Source of the DNA: Deltaproteobacteria bacterium
GTDB lineage: Bacteria; Desulfobacterota; Deferrimicrobia; Deferrimicrobiales; Deferrimicrobiaceae
Reading direction: 5' to 3'
NCBI GenBank assembly: GCA_025356865.1
Contig: JANXQJ010000177.1
Coordinates: 1-43,237, forward strand
DNA: 43,237 nucleotides
A program made the position numbers and the translations under genes. The notes below the pieces were generated by a model. It had not been told where the DNA came from, did no database searches, and saw only the letters and a list, made by a program, of their open reading frames with translations. Below are positions 16,056 through 25,040 of this stretch, one piece after another (within the stretch, counting starts at the first letter, position 1; each line of letters starts with the position of its first letter).

Positions 16056-17636
16056 ATGGCTGAAAAGGTATTCATCTTCGACACCACGTTGCGCGACGGA
16101 GAACAGGTGCCCGGCGCCAAGCTCGCCAAGGAGCAGAAGGTCGAGATCGCGAAGCAGATCGCCGCGCTCGGCGTCGACATCATCGAGGCGGGCTTCCCGG
16201 CATCGTCCCCGGGCGACTTCGACTCGGTGCAGACGGTGGCGCGCGAGGTCAAGGGGCCGATCATCACGGGCCTCGCCCGTGCCGTGAAAAAGGACATCGA
16301 CGCGTTGTGGGAGGCGGTCAAGGTCGCCAAGCGGCCGCGGATCCACACGTTCATCGGCACCTCCGACATCCACATCCAGAAGAAGTTCAAGTCCGACAAG
16401 GACAAGATCCTCCAGTGGGCGGTCGACACGGTGAAGTACGCCAAGTCGCTCTGCCCGGACATCGAGTTCTCGACCGAAGACGCGGCGCGCACCGACTTCG
16501 AGTTCCTCTGCCGCTCGGTCGAGGCGCTCGTCAAGGCGGGCGCGACGACGATCAACGTGCCCGACACGGTGGGTTACGCGATGCCGGGCGAGATGGCCGA
16601 CCGGATCCGCCGGTTGAAGGAGAAGGTGCCCGCGCTCGACAAGGCGATCATCTCGATGCACTGCCACAACGACATGGGGCTCGCGACCGCCAACACGCTG
16701 GCCGGCGTCCTCGCGGGGGCCCGGCAGGCCGAGGTGACGATGAACGGCATCGGCGAACGCGCGGGCAACGCGGCGCTCGAAGAGGTCGTCATGGCGATCC
16801 GCACCCGGAAGGATATCTTCAAGGGGCTCTATACCGACATCAATACCAAGGAAATATCCAAGACGAGCCGGATGGTGTCGACGCTCATGGGTCTTCCCAT
16901 CCAGCGGAACAAGGCGATCGTCGGCGTCAACGCCTTCGCCCACTCGTCCGGCATCCACCAGGACGGCATCCTCAAGGACCGCTCGACCTATGAGATCGTC
17001 CGCCCCGAGGACGTCGGCGTTTCCGCCCACGCATTCACGCTGACCGCGCGCTCCGGCCGTGCCGCGCTCAAGCACCAGATCGCGGGCCTCGGCCACAAGA
17101 TCACCGACGCGCAGCTCGACGCGATCTACGAGTCGTTCCTCACGCTGGCCGACAAGAAGAAGGAAGTGGCGATCGAGGAACTTTCGGCGCTCGTACAGGA
17201 AGAACTCTTCAAGGTGCCCGAGATCTACAAGCTTGAGCACATCCAGTTCCTCTCGGGGACGAAGGCGACGCCGATGGCGGCGCTCCGGATCCGCAAGGGT
17301 TCCGAGGTGATCGAGGAGGCGGCCACCGGCAACGGCCCCGTCGACGCGGCGTACCAGTGCGTCGAGAAGATCGTCGGCCGGAAGTTCGAGCTGATCGACT
17401 GGGGGCTCAACGCGATCACCTCGGGCGAGGACGCGGTCGGCGAGGCGCGGGTGCGGATCCGGTTCAAGGATACGATCGTCGCCGGCACGGCCACCTCGAC
17501 CGACGTCATCGAGGCGTCGGTCAAGGCGTACCTCGCGGCGATCAACCGTTACATCGCGTCGGAAACACGCGAGAAGGCGGCCAAGAAGGTGAAGGGCGCG
17601 CCGAAGAAGAAGGCGCCGGCGACGCGCACCGTGTGA
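16056..17636 (+). CDS. leuA: 2-isopropylmalate synthase
   Basis: LeuA condenses acetyl-CoA with 2-oxoisovalerate to 2-isopropylmalate, the committed step of leucine synthesis. The 526-residue protein has the TIM-barrel catalytic domain: [14 protein letters not shown] with the metal-binding Asp, [14 protein letters not shown], then [17 protein letters not shown] and [18 protein letters not shown]-terminal regulatory (LeuA allosteric) domain, about residues 385-510, is the site of leucine feedback inhibition in the family. A basic tail ([13 protein letters not shown]) ends the protein. A strong AGGAGG precedes the ATG. The leader peptide and two terminators upstream indicate transcriptional attenuation. 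Homocitrate or citramalate synthase is less likely given the LeuA-type motifs. Confidence 0.93.
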   Translation: MAEKVFIFDTTLRDGEQVPGAKLAKEQKVEIAKQIAALGVDIIEAGFPASSPGDFDSVQTVAREVKGPIITGLARAVKKDIDALWEAVKVAKRPRIHTFIGTSDIHIQKKFKSDKDKILQWAVDTVKYAKSLCPDIEFSTEDAARTDFEFLCRSVEALVKAGATTINVPDTVGYAMPGEMADRIRRLKEKVPALDKAIISMHCHNDMGLATANTLAGVLAGARQAEVTMNGIGERAGNAALEEVVMAIRTRKDIFKGLYTDINTKEISKTSRMVSTLMGLPIQRNKAIVGVNAFAHSSGIHQDGILKDRSTYEIVRPEDVGVSAHAFTLTARSGRAALKHQIAGLGHKITDAQLDAIYESFLTLADKKKEVAIEELSALVQEELFKVPEIYKLEHIQFLSGTKATPMAALRIRKGSEVIEEAATGNGPVDAAYQCVEKIVGRKFELIDWGLNAITSGEDAVGEARVRIRFKDTIVAGTATSTDVIEASVKAYLAAINRYIASETREKAAKKVKGAPKKKAPATRTV

Positions 17637-17678
17637 CCGGATCCTGAACAAGACGGGAAAGCCCGCCTTGCGGCGGGG

Positions 17679-17717
17679 CGGGCGGGACGCCGGGTGAGGT
17701 GTCCCGCCCGTTTTATT
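17679..17717 (+). terminator. Intrinsic terminator after leuA
   Basis: CGGGCGGGAC (17679-17688) pairs perfectly with GTCCCGCCCG (17701-17710), followed by TTTTATT. It lies between convergent leuA and larA. Confidence 0.85.
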
Positions 17718-17749
17718 ACGAGACACCGGATCCGCGCCGCAGTGCCGGA

Positions 17750-19009
17750 TCAGGCGTCGGGCAGCACGTAGCCCGCGTCGGGCAGGACCAGCGGCGGCGG
17801 CAGCTCACCCAGTGCCGCCGCCGCCTTTTTGAGGGCGTCGGATAACGACTCGGCCGGTGTCATCCCCATCCGCTCGACATCTTCCGGAGGCAGCGAGGAA
17901 ACGAGGATCACGCGGCAGCCGTGCGCCTTCGTCAGCGTGGCGTGCGCGGTCTGCCCGTAGATCTGGTAGTTTTCCCGCAACTCGGTCTCCATCGCGTCGG
18001 GGGTCGCGAAACGGAACCACGGGAAGAAGTGGGGGCTGCCGGATCCGTCGGCGCATTCGGCCAGCAGGATCAGCACGCCACCGGGAGTCACGACGCGGTA
18101 TGCGTTGTCGAGCGCCTTGTGCGACTGGATCAGGTTGATGTCCTTGGGCCAGCCGCCAGCCGAGGCGATGACGAACGGGTAACGGTGCGGCAGTGAAACC
18201 CGGAATACGGCCGCGTACCGTTCGCACGCCTCGCGGTGCGCGGCCTGCCAGTCTCCGGCGACGGCGTCGAACAACTTCCTGTCGGGCGTAAGCAGCGTGT
18301 TGAGCGAGAAGGTGGGTGAGGCCATCGCGACCGCCTCGGCGATATCCTCGTGCACCGGGTTGCCGTCGAGCTGTCCGGCGCGCGCCAGCGGATCTTTCCC
18401 GGGGCCGTCGGGCAGGAAGACGCGGAAGTGGGTGGCGGCGGCCGTGTCGCGGTGCGCACAGCCGGGCACGAGCGCCTTCCGTCCCCCGCCGAATCCCGCG
18501 AAATAGTGGAACGAGATCGTGCCGGTCAGCACGATCCGGTCGTGATCCATCACGGGTCGGTAGACCTGCACGCGTGTTCCGCGCGAGGTGACGCCGAGCG
18601 TCGACATCTCGCCGTCGGGGTCGGACTGGACGACGCGGATGCCGGAGGAAATCCCGGGCCCGACGATCGCCTTGATCTCCGCGTCGGTCTGCGCCCGGTG
18701 GGTCCCGCGCGCGACGAAGAGCGTCACCCGGTCGCGGGAAACCCCGGCTGCGTCGGTTTCAGCAAGGAGCGGCTCGAGGAATATCTCGGTTGCGCTGTAG
18801 CGGGTGATGTCGGAAACCGGGACGGCGACCGAGTCGCCGGACTTCAGGAGGTCGCGCAAGGGGTGCGAGCCGACCGGGTGCGCGAGGCGCTCGCGGAGCA
18901 TCGCGGGGTCGTCGGCAGGCAACGCAACGGGACGGGCGGCGATCACGGTTGCCCGTTTGGCCAAGGCATCCGGCAGTTCCGCCGTTCCGCGGCCGTACTT
19001 CAACTTCAC
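17750..19009 (-). CDS. larA: LarA-type nickel-pincer racemase/epimerase family protein (DUF2088)
   Basis: LarA enzymes interconvert lactate enantiomers or related 2-hydroxy acids using a nickel pincer nucleotide. The 419-residue protein shows the catalytic set in register: H104 (ARGTHRAQT), H168 (SFHYFAGFGGGRKALVPG), K178 and H194 (ATHFRV). This spacing matches the four key positions of Lactobacillus LarA (H108, H174, K184, H200). The cofactor-synthesis genes larB, larC and larE are not nearby, so the cofactor must be made elsewhere. The start codon overlaps the stop of the upstream hybrid kinase (ATGA). Substrate is uncertain, because the family includes malate, phenyllactate and sugar-acid racemases. 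Confidence 0.88.
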   Translation of the reverse strand: MKLKYGRGTAELPDALAKRATVIAARPVALPADDPAMLRERLAHPVGSHPLRDLLKSGDSVAVPVSDITRYSATEIFLEPLLAETDAAGVSRDRVTLFVARGTHRAQTDAEIKAIVGPGISSGIRVVQSDPDGEMSTLGVTSRGTRVQVYRPVMDHDRIVLTGTISFHYFAGFGGGRKALVPGCAHRDTAAATHFRVFLPDGPGKDPLARAGQLDGNPVHEDIAEAVAMASPTFSLNTLLTPDRKLFDAVAGDWQAAHREACERYAAVFRVSLPHRYPFVIASAGGWPKDINLIQSHKALDNAYRVVTPGGVLILLAECADGSGSPHFFPWFRFATPDAMETELRENYQIYGQTAHATLTKAHGCRVILVSSLPPEDVERMGMTPAESLSDALKKAAAALGELPPPLVLPDAGYVLPDA

Positions 19010-21852
19010 GCGTCGCGTCCTGCCGCTTTCCCGATCGCTTCCGAGAGCGCCTGACCGAGTTCCTTGACGTTGAACGGTTTCTGGATGAATCCGGCCAGTC
19101 CCTTGCCCACGAATTTCTCGGTCACTTCCTGCTCGTTGTAGCCGCTCGTCATGACGATCCGGACGTCAGGCCGGATCCGGCGCAGTTCGCGGAAACATTG
19201 TTCGCCGCCCATCCGGGGCATCGTCAGGTCCAGGAGGACGCAGGCGATTTCGGCGTGCCGCTCCCGGAAGAGTTCGACCGCCTCGCGTCCGTCGACCGCG
19301 GCCAGCACGTCGTACCCGAGAGTCCGGAGCATGTCGGAGCCCAGGGCGCGCAGCGTTTCCTCGTCGTCGACGAGGAGCACCGTCCCCGAACCGGCCGTCG
19401 GAATCCCGCCGTTCCCGCTTTTCGGATCAACGGACCGGGCCGCGTCCCGGATTGCCGGGAGGAGGATCTTGAAATTGCTCCCTTTCCCCGGCTCGCTGTA
19501 AACGTTGATGGCGCCCTTGTGCCCGCGGATGATCCCGAGGACCGCCGCCATGCCGAGTCCCCGCCCGGTGAACTTCGTCGAGAAGAACGGGTCGAAGATC
19601 TTTTCGATCGTTTCCCGGTCCATGCCGCATCCGGTGTCGGCGACTTCGAAGTAGACGTAGAGTCCTTCCGGCAGCGCGTCGGTCATCCAGACCCTGGAAA
19701 GATAGGCCCGGTCGCATTCCATGGCGCCGGTGGTGACGGCGATGACGCCGCTCCGGTCGCCGATCGCCTCGGATGCGTTGATGACCAGGTTCATGATCAC
19801 CTGGCGGATCTGCGTCGCGTCGCCCTCGAACGGCGGCAGGCCGTGGGCAAGGTCGAAGCGCATGACCGCCTTCTTGGAGATGGAGACGCCGAGCATGTGC
19901 TCCATCTCGGTGATCAGCGCGTTGCAGTCGATCGGCTCGATGACGAAGCGCCCCTTGCCGGAGTAGGCGAGCATCTGCCGGGCGAGGTCGGCTGCCCGGC
20001 GGGCCGCCTGCTCGATCCGGGCCACGTTGTCGCGCGCCGGCGATTCGGGAGAGAGGCGGAGCATCGCGAGGTCGGCGTTGCCGAGGATCGCGGCGATGAT
20101 GTTGTTGAAGTCGTGCGCGATGCCGCCGGCGAGGACGCCGAGACTCTCGAGCTTCTGGACGTGGAGCATCTGCTGCTCGATGCGCAGATTCTCGGTCTCG
20201 AGCCGTTTCTCCTCGGTGACGTCGCGGCTGATCGCGAGCAGGTTCCGCCTGCTTTCGCCGGTTTCGAAGCGCGAGAGCAGCACCGAGACGAACAGGTGCC
20301 GTCCGAAATCGGTGTGGATCTCGGCGTGGACCTGTCTCGAAACGCCGTCGGCAAGAACCGCCTCGCCGGCTTCGAGCAGCGCTGAATTCCGCCAGGAGGC
20401 AAACTCCCGGAAATTTTGCCCCAGCAACGCATCGATCGTCCCGCCCGAGATCTCGGCCACGGCCTGGTTTGCTCGAATGCACCTGCCGCTTTCCCCGTCG
20501 AACACGCGGATTCCCATCGGTGAACTCTTGAGGATCGAGTCGGTGAAGACGAGGTCCCGGACGCGCGCCTCCTCGTCCCGGATCCGCTCGGTGATGTCCC
20601 GGACGCATTCGATTCCCGCGACGATCTCCCCCCGCTCGTCGCGGATCGCGGAAGTGCTTATCTCGAAATGGTGGGTGCCGTCGGGCATCTCGACGGTCCG
20701 GGTCTCCATGGCCGATTCGCCGTCGCGGAAGGTTCGTTCGAGCGGGCAATCCTCGCAGATCACGGAATTCCCCTCGTAGGCCTGGTGGCAAAGTTCGCCG
20801 ACGTGGCGTCCGATGATTTGGATGTGCCGGCGGTTCTGATAGAGGATCCGGAAATCGCGTCCCTGGATGGTGATGCCGTCGCCGACGGACTCGAGGACGG
20901 CCTCGGACTTCTTCCGCTCGCGTTCGGTGGTCGCCAGTGCATCCTGCAGTTCGGCATTCAGCCGGTGCATCGAACGGACGCGCCACGTACCCATCACGCC
21001 CACCACAAGTGCGATCAGGATGCCGGTCAGCGAGAGCATCCGCCCGGTGGTCCAGAACGGTTTCGGCTTCCCCCACCACTTGATGTAGATTTTGCCGTAC
21101 GCCGGACTTCTCTGCAATTCGTCGATCGCCCGGTTGAGGCGGTCGCGCAGTTCGGTGTCGGCGGGGCGGAGCGCCATGCCGCGAAGCCCCTCGATGACGG
21201 GCGGTTCCACCACCCGGATCCGGTCCTCGACGCCCGCGTCGCTCGCCATCTTCCGGAGATTCGGCGTTGCGGTGAGGAGCATGTCGACCCGACCCGAGAG
21301 CAGGTCGAAGAGCAGGTGCTGGAGTCCTGTCTCCGTAACGAGCGTGATGTCCTTTCGGGATGCGAGATAAGTGTGGCCGACGCTGGTCAGCATCACGCCG
21401 ACTTTCATCCCCGGCGCAAGTACCGTATCCTTCTCTCCCTGGCGGACGATGTAGCTGATCGGCAACGTTTCGACCGGCCGGGTAAAGGCGAATCGCTTGC
21501 GGCGGGTGTCGTCGATGGTCAGGTTGGGCACCAGGTCGGCCTTGCCGTCCGCGACCATCTCGAGGATCTCGTCCCACGGTTTTCCGAAGACGTATTCGAC
21601 CTCGAGCCCGGCTCGCCGGGCGACTTCGTCCATGACGTCGATGGCGAAGCCCACCGCTTTTCCGGTCTCGGGATCGCGGGAATAGGTGGGGGGAAAATCG
21701 GGCGGGACGGCCGCGATGATGCGGGTCCCGGAGCGTGTGTTGTCGTGCCCGGCCAGCGCGTTGCCGTGGAACCCGCAACAGGCCAGCAGTCCGAGGGTCA
21801 GGAACAGCGCGGGGAGGGCGGCGGGTACCCGGCATTTTCGCGGCGTCGTCAT
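19006..21852 (-). CDS. Hybrid sensor histidine kinase with periplasmic solute-binding sensor, two PAS domains and receiver
   Basis: This 948-residue membrane kinase has a signal/anchor region (ALPALFLTLGLLACCGF), then an SBP_bac_3-type periplasmic binding domain (about residues 35-265, with AVPPDFPPTYSRDPETGKAV). A transmembrane helix spans about 271-291. Two PAS domains (about 317-430 and 430-545) follow; the first contains the unusual cysteine pair ICEDCPLERTF. HisKA carries the His at about 580 (LAGGIAHDFNNIIAA). HATPase has ADTGCGMD and FTGRGLGMAAVLG. A C-terminal receiver has its phospho-Asp in LLDLTMPRMGGEQC. The TTG at 21888 is open, but the ATG at 21852 starts a better signal peptide. 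The family senses amino or organic acids. Coupling to larA suggests a hydroxy-acid ligand, but this is inference. Confidence 0.9.
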   Translation of the reverse strand: MTTPRKCRVPAALPALFLTLGLLACCGFHGNALAGHDNTRSGTRIIAAVPPDFPPTYSRDPETGKAVGFAIDVMDEVARRAGLEVEYVFGKPWDEILEMVADGKADLVPNLTIDDTRRKRFAFTRPVETLPISYIVRQGEKDTVLAPGMKVGVMLTSVGHTYLASRKDITLVTETGLQHLLFDLLSGRVDMLLTATPNLRKMASDAGVEDRIRVVEPPVIEGLRGMALRPADTELRDRLNRAIDELQRSPAYGKIYIKWWGKPKPFWTTGRMLSLTGILIALVVGVMGTWRVRSMHRLNAELQDALATTERERKKSEAVLESVGDGITIQGRDFRILYQNRRHIQIIGRHVGELCHQAYEGNSVICEDCPLERTFRDGESAMETRTVEMPDGTHHFEISTSAIRDERGEIVAGIECVRDITERIRDEEARVRDLVFTDSILKSSPMGIRVFDGESGRCIRANQAVAEISGGTIDALLGQNFREFASWRNSALLEAGEAVLADGVSRQVHAEIHTDFGRHLFVSVLLSRFETGESRRNLLAISRDVTEEKRLETENLRIEQQMLHVQKLESLGVLAGGIAHDFNNIIAAILGNADLAMLRLSPESPARDNVARIEQAARRAADLARQMLAYSGKGRFVIEPIDCNALITEMEHMLGVSISKKAVMRFDLAHGLPPFEGDATQIRQVIMNLVINASEAIGDRSGVIAVTTGAMECDRAYLSRVWMTDALPEGLYVYFEVADTGCGMDRETIEKIFDPFFSTKFTGRGLGMAAVLGIIRGHKGAINVYSEPGKGSNFKILLPAIRDAARSVDPKSGNGGIPTAGSGTVLLVDDEETLRALGSDMLRTLGYDVLAAVDGREAVELFRERHAEIACVLLDLTMPRMGGEQCFRELRRIRPDVRIVMTSGYNEQEVTEKFVGKGLAGFIQKPFNVKELGQALSEAIGKAAGRDA

Positions 21853-21908
21853 GGGACCAGTCTGCTGCAAAAAGGCGAAGCGAGTCAACCGGATAGGCGG
21901 ATTGCGCG

Positions 21909-21936
21909 TTTATCTGCCAATGGATGCCGGTAGAAT
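21909..21936 (+). promoter_or_regulatory. Candidate promoter of the SCO/NosL operon
   Basis: TAGAAT (21931-21936) lies 39 bases before the SCO ATG, with a weak TTTATC 16 bases upstream as a possible -35. It sits in the 122-base divergent gap shared with the hybrid-kinase gene. Confidence 0.35.
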
Positions 21937-21974
21937 GTACGTTGACCGATACTCGGAATTCGGGAGGAGCGTGA

Positions 21975-22547
21975 ATGGGCCAGATCGGCCGTGTTGTTGC
22001 GCTTGCCTGCCTGCTGGCCGCTTTTTTTCCGCAAGGTGCCCCGGCGTTCGACGCGGGCGTCAAGCGAAGCGTCGAAAACTACACGGCGCCGGATGTCGTC
22101 CTCGTGAACCAGGACGGCCGGAAGGTGCGGTTCAAGGAACTGATGGCTTCGAGCAAGCCGGTCGTCCTGGACTTCATCTACGGCACCTGCACCACGATCT
22201 GCCCGGTGTTGTCGGCCGGCTATTCCAACCTCCAGCAGAAGTTCGGGACGGATTCCGCCAAGGTGCAGCTCGTCTCGGTCTCCATCGACCCCGAAAACGA
22301 CACGCCGAAAGTCATGCGGGAATATCTCAAGCGGTACCGTGCGCGGCCCGGGTGGGATTTCCTGACGGGGAGCCGGGCCGACGTCGACAAGGTGATGCGC
22401 GCCTATTCGGCCTACGTGCCGAACAAGATGTCGCACTATCCCCTGACCCTCATCCGGAACGGCAGGGACGGGAAGTGGATCCGGCTCTACGGGCTCCTGA
22501 GCACCGCCGAGTTCATGGCCGAATTCGAAAAGGCTTCCAAGCCATGA
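21975..22547 (+). CDS. SCO1/SenC-family copper/thiol protein
   Basis: SCO proteins are thioredoxin-fold, membrane-associated or periplasmic proteins that deliver copper to CuA sites or reduce their cysteines. The 190-residue protein has an N-terminal signal (ALACLLAAFFPQGAPAF), the CxxxC copper site C72/C76 in FIYGTCTTICPVLSAGY, VSIDPENDTPKVM, and the third copper ligand His154 (NKMSHYPLTL). GGAGGAG precedes the ATG. The stop overlaps the ATG of the cytochrome fusion (ATGA). No cytochrome oxidase gene is adjacent, so the copper target is unclear. A general thiol-disulfide role is possible. Confidence 0.92.
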   Translation: MGQIGRVVALACLLAAFFPQGAPAFDAGVKRSVENYTAPDVVLVNQDGRKVRFKELMASSKPVVLDFIYGTCTTICPVLSAGYSNLQQKFGTDSAKVQLVSVSIDPENDTPKVMREYLKRYRARPGWDFLTGSRADVDKVMRAYSAYVPNKMSHYPLTLIRNGRDGKWIRLYGLLSTAEFMAEFEKASKP

Positions 22548-24178
22548 AGGCGCGCGCGTTCCTGCTCTCGATGCTGGTTCTGTCGGCAGTTCCGCTGGCG
22601 GCGGCGACCTCCGGGGCCGGCGGCGACGAGGCGTTCAGGCTGGGGGAGCGGATGTACCGGCAGGGAATCCTCCCCTCCGGAGAGCCGATGCAGGCCGTCG
22701 TCAAGGGCGATGTCGCGGTCGAGGGAACGATGTTCACCTGCGTGAGCTGCCACCTCCGCGGCGGCGTCGGTTCCTTCGAGGGGGGTGTCGTGACGCTGCC
22801 CACGAACGGGAGAAACCTGTTTTCGCCTCGTCACGACCGGTACGGGATTTCAGGTGAAGAGGGGCTCAAGTTCGTGCTCAAGCCGCGCCCCGCCTACACG
22901 AACGAGACGCTGGCCACCGTCCTGCGTGACGGCTTCGACCCCACGGAACGCGAAATGGCCGTCGCCATGCCCCGGTACCTTCTGGGTGATTCCGAGATGG
23001 CGATCCTGATCGCCTACCTCAAGTCGCTCTCGTCGGAATATTCCCCCGGCGTCAGCGACAACCTCATCCGGTTTGCCACGGTCGTCACGGATGACGTCTC
23101 TCGCGAAGATCGTGCGGCGATGCTGGCGCCCCTGAAGGCGTTCGTCGGGATGAACAACGGGGCGAAGCGGAAATACAAGGGGGTCGGCGGCGGAAAGGAT
23201 CCGGCGTACCGGCAGGTCGCGCTCGACATCTGGGAGATCACGGGGCCGCCAGACGGCTGGCGCGCCCAGCTCGAAGCGTATTCCCGAAAGGAACCGGTCT
23301 TTGCCCTCCTGGGCGGGATTACCGGGGGCGACTGGCGGCCCATCCACGATTTCAGCGAGGCGAACCGGATCCCGTGCCTGTTCCCGGTCACCGATTTCCC
23401 CGTCGTGTCCGACAACGACTGGTACACGCTCTATTTCTCCAAGGGGTTCTACCAGGAAGGCGATGCGGTCGCCCGGCATCTTGGCGGCCTGGGGGATGGC
23501 GCATCCGAAGAGACCGTGGTGCAGCTCTTCCTCGACGGCGGGGCCGGGAAAGCCCTGGCCGCCGGCTTCCGGGATGCCTGGCTGGAGCAGGGACGCCGCG
23601 CCCCCGTCGAGAAGATGGTCAGGCCGGGCGAGTCCTTGACGCACGGGGAGATCGCCGGGCTGGCGGGCGGGAAGCCGTTTACCCTGCTGCTCTGGCTGGA
23701 CGATGCGGCGATCCCGCTGCTGGAACGGATGACGGACGATCCCGTCCGGCCGTCCGCGGTCTACGTCTCCTCCGGCATGTTGAAAGCGTCGCTCGGGTCG
23801 CTGCCCGTGAAAGTGCGCGGCGCCACGTTCGTCACCTGGCCATGGCGGCTCCCGCAGGTCGGAAAAGGGGCTGCCGGCGCCGCGCTCGCCTGGCTCAAGG
23901 CCGCCCGGATGCCGACGGACCGGAAGCGGATCGTGACGCGCATGTATGCGCTCACGCGGTTGTTGAGCGATGCGCAGATGATGCTGCGGGAAAATTTCTA
24001 CCGCGACAATTTCCTCGATGTCGTCAGCAACGAGGAAGACAAGGCCGACTATCCCGACTACGAACGGTTGAGCTTCGGACCGGGTCAGCGGTATGCGTCG
24101 AAGGGGTGCTACATCGTCCAACTCTCGCCGGATGCGGCCCCGACGCTGATCCCGAGGAGCGGGTGGGTCACGCACTGA
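22544..24178 (+). CDS. Monohaem cytochrome c fused to a type I periplasmic-binding-protein domain
   Basis: This exported 544-residue protein joins two modules. After the signal peptide (LLSMLVLSAVPLAAATSG), a cytochrome c domain spans about residues 28-155, with haem motif CVSCH (C66, C69, H70) and candidate distal methionines in MAVAMPRYL. From about residue 165 to the end it resembles a branched-chain amino-acid-type ligand-binding protein. Features include IRFATVVTDDVS, VFALLGGITGGDWRPIHDF, RIPCLFPVTDFP, a GGAGKALAAGFRDAWLEQGR lobe hinge and ATFVTWPWRLPQ. The fold suggests ligand binding coupled to electron transfer, but no ligand can be read from sequence. It is translationally coupled to the SCO gene, and NosL follows after 55 bases. 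Confidence 0.8.
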   Translation: MKARAFLLSMLVLSAVPLAAATSGAGGDEAFRLGERMYRQGILPSGEPMQAVVKGDVAVEGTMFTCVSCHLRGGVGSFEGGVVTLPTNGRNLFSPRHDRYGISGEEGLKFVLKPRPAYTNETLATVLRDGFDPTEREMAVAMPRYLLGDSEMAILIAYLKSLSSEYSPGVSDNLIRFATVVTDDVSREDRAAMLAPLKAFVGMNNGAKRKYKGVGGGKDPAYRQVALDIWEITGPPDGWRAQLEAYSRKEPVFALLGGITGGDWRPIHDFSEANRIPCLFPVTDFPVVSDNDWYTLYFSKGFYQEGDAVARHLGGLGDGASEETVVQLFLDGGAGKALAAGFRDAWLEQGRRAPVEKMVRPGESLTHGEIAGLAGGKPFTLLLWLDDAAIPLLERMTDDPVRPSAVYVSSGMLKASLGSLPVKVRGATFVTWPWRLPQVGKGAAGAALAWLKAARMPTDRKRIVTRMYALTRLLSDAQMMLRENFYRDNFLDVVSNEEDKADYPDYERLSFGPGQRYASKGCYIVQLSPDAAPTLIPRSGWVTH

Positions 24179-24233
24179 CGCGAAATCGGCTGACCGACCC
24201 CAGGGCGGGTCGGAGAAAACGGGGGGACTGATC

Positions 24234-24710
24234 ATGAGGCGCTTTCTGTTGTTCGCGGTTCTTTTCTCGCTGGCGCTCGGGAGTGCGGCGGTCTCCGCCG
24301 ACAAGGTGCTGCCTGCGCCTTCCGAAAAGGAGAAGTGCGCAGTGTGCGGGATGTTCGTTTCGAAATACCCCGCCTGGGCGTGCCGGATCCTTTTCCGGGA
24401 CGGATCGACCGCCTGGTTCGACGGCCCGAAGGACCTGTTCACCTACTACCTCGACATCAAGAAGTACGCCCCCTCCCGGACCCGCACCGACGTCAAGTTC
24501 CTGCTCGTGAAGGATTACTACTCGACGGCATTCATCGACGCCGAAAAAGCGTTCTATGTCGTCGGAAGCGACGTGACGGGCCCGATGGGAAGCGAACTGA
24601 TCCCGTTTGCGAAGGCCGCCGATGCGAAGGCCTTCATGAAAGAACACAAGGGACAGAAGGTGCTGCGCGCCCGTGAAGTCAATCCCGATGCGCTGAAGGC
24701 GCTTCGGTAG
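24234..24710 (+). CDS. nosL: NosL-family copper-binding accessory protein
   Basis: NosL proteins bind Cu(I) and help assemble the CuZ centre of nitrous oxide reductase; related proteins occur with other copper systems. The 158-residue protein carries the hallmark CAVCGM (C35, C38, M40), followed by AWACRILFRDGSTAWFDGPKDL and a C-terminal SELIPFAKAADAKAFMKEHKG typical of the family. The N-terminus has a signal peptide ending near VSADK without a lipobox cysteine, whereas many NosL proteins are lipoproteins. No nosZ, nosD, nosF or nosY is in the window, so the client is probably something other than nitrous oxide reductase. Confidence 0.88.
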   Translation: MRRFLLFAVLFSLALGSAAVSADKVLPAPSEKEKCAVCGMFVSKYPAWACRILFRDGSTAWFDGPKDLFTYYLDIKKYAPSRTRTDVKFLLVKDYYSTAFIDAEKAFYVVGSDVTGPMGSELIPFAKAADAKAFMKEHKGQKVLRAREVNPDALKALR

Positions 24711-24714
24711 AGAC

Positions 24715-25014
24715 GTGAGAAAGAGCGGCCGGTACCTGCTGATGTGCGCCGGAGGAGCGCTGTTCGTGACGTTCATGCTTCTTGATTCGCACAACCGCCA
24801 GGGGATGGCGAAGACGTCCCTGGCGCCCTGTTCCCGGGCGGTTCGCCGCTTCGGGCTGACGGATCTTTGCCTCTTCACCGAGGCGCGCTACACGCGAAAC
24901 CCGGCGGTCGCCGATTTCCACGCCGCGTTCCAGGACCACCCGATGGCCCTCGAGCACTTTCCGTCCGGATCGTTCGTCCCGCCGCCGCGTCGCCCGGAGA
25001 GCGGGGCGCCTTGA
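24715..25014 (+). CDS. Small membrane-anchored protein of the NosL/ABC operon, unknown function
   Basis: I do not recognise this 99-residue protein. It starts with GTG four bases after the nosL stop. It has one N-terminal hydrophobic helix (about residues 7-24, LLMCAGGALFVTFMLLD) and then a soluble part containing two cysteines (C38, C52 region), VADFHAAFQDHPMALEHFP and a proline-rich end. Its stop overlaps a possible TTG start of the permease gene (TTGA). Position and coupling suggest an exported accessory subunit. Histidines and cysteines in the soluble part could bind metal, but this is speculative. Confidence 0.65.
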   Translation: MRKSGRYLLMCAGGALFVTFMLLDSHNRQGMAKTSLAPCSRAVRRFGLTDLCLFTEARYTRNPAVADFHAAFQDHPMALEHFPSGSFVPPPRRPESGAP

Positions 25015-25040
25015 GTCGCACGGTCGAACGACACCGTCAC

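Noticed and set aside
15891-17726. 611-codon open frame antisense to leuA
   Set aside because: It is rich in Arg, Asp, Val and His with no domain, and mirrors the third-codon G/C bias of leuA. It is an artefact of high G+C coding DNA.
24234-24710. Evidence for a nitrous oxide reductase operon
   Set aside because: NosL alone does not imply NosZ. No nosZ, nosR, nosD, nosF or nosY motif is present, and the ABC pair is of FtsX/LolD type rather than NosFY.
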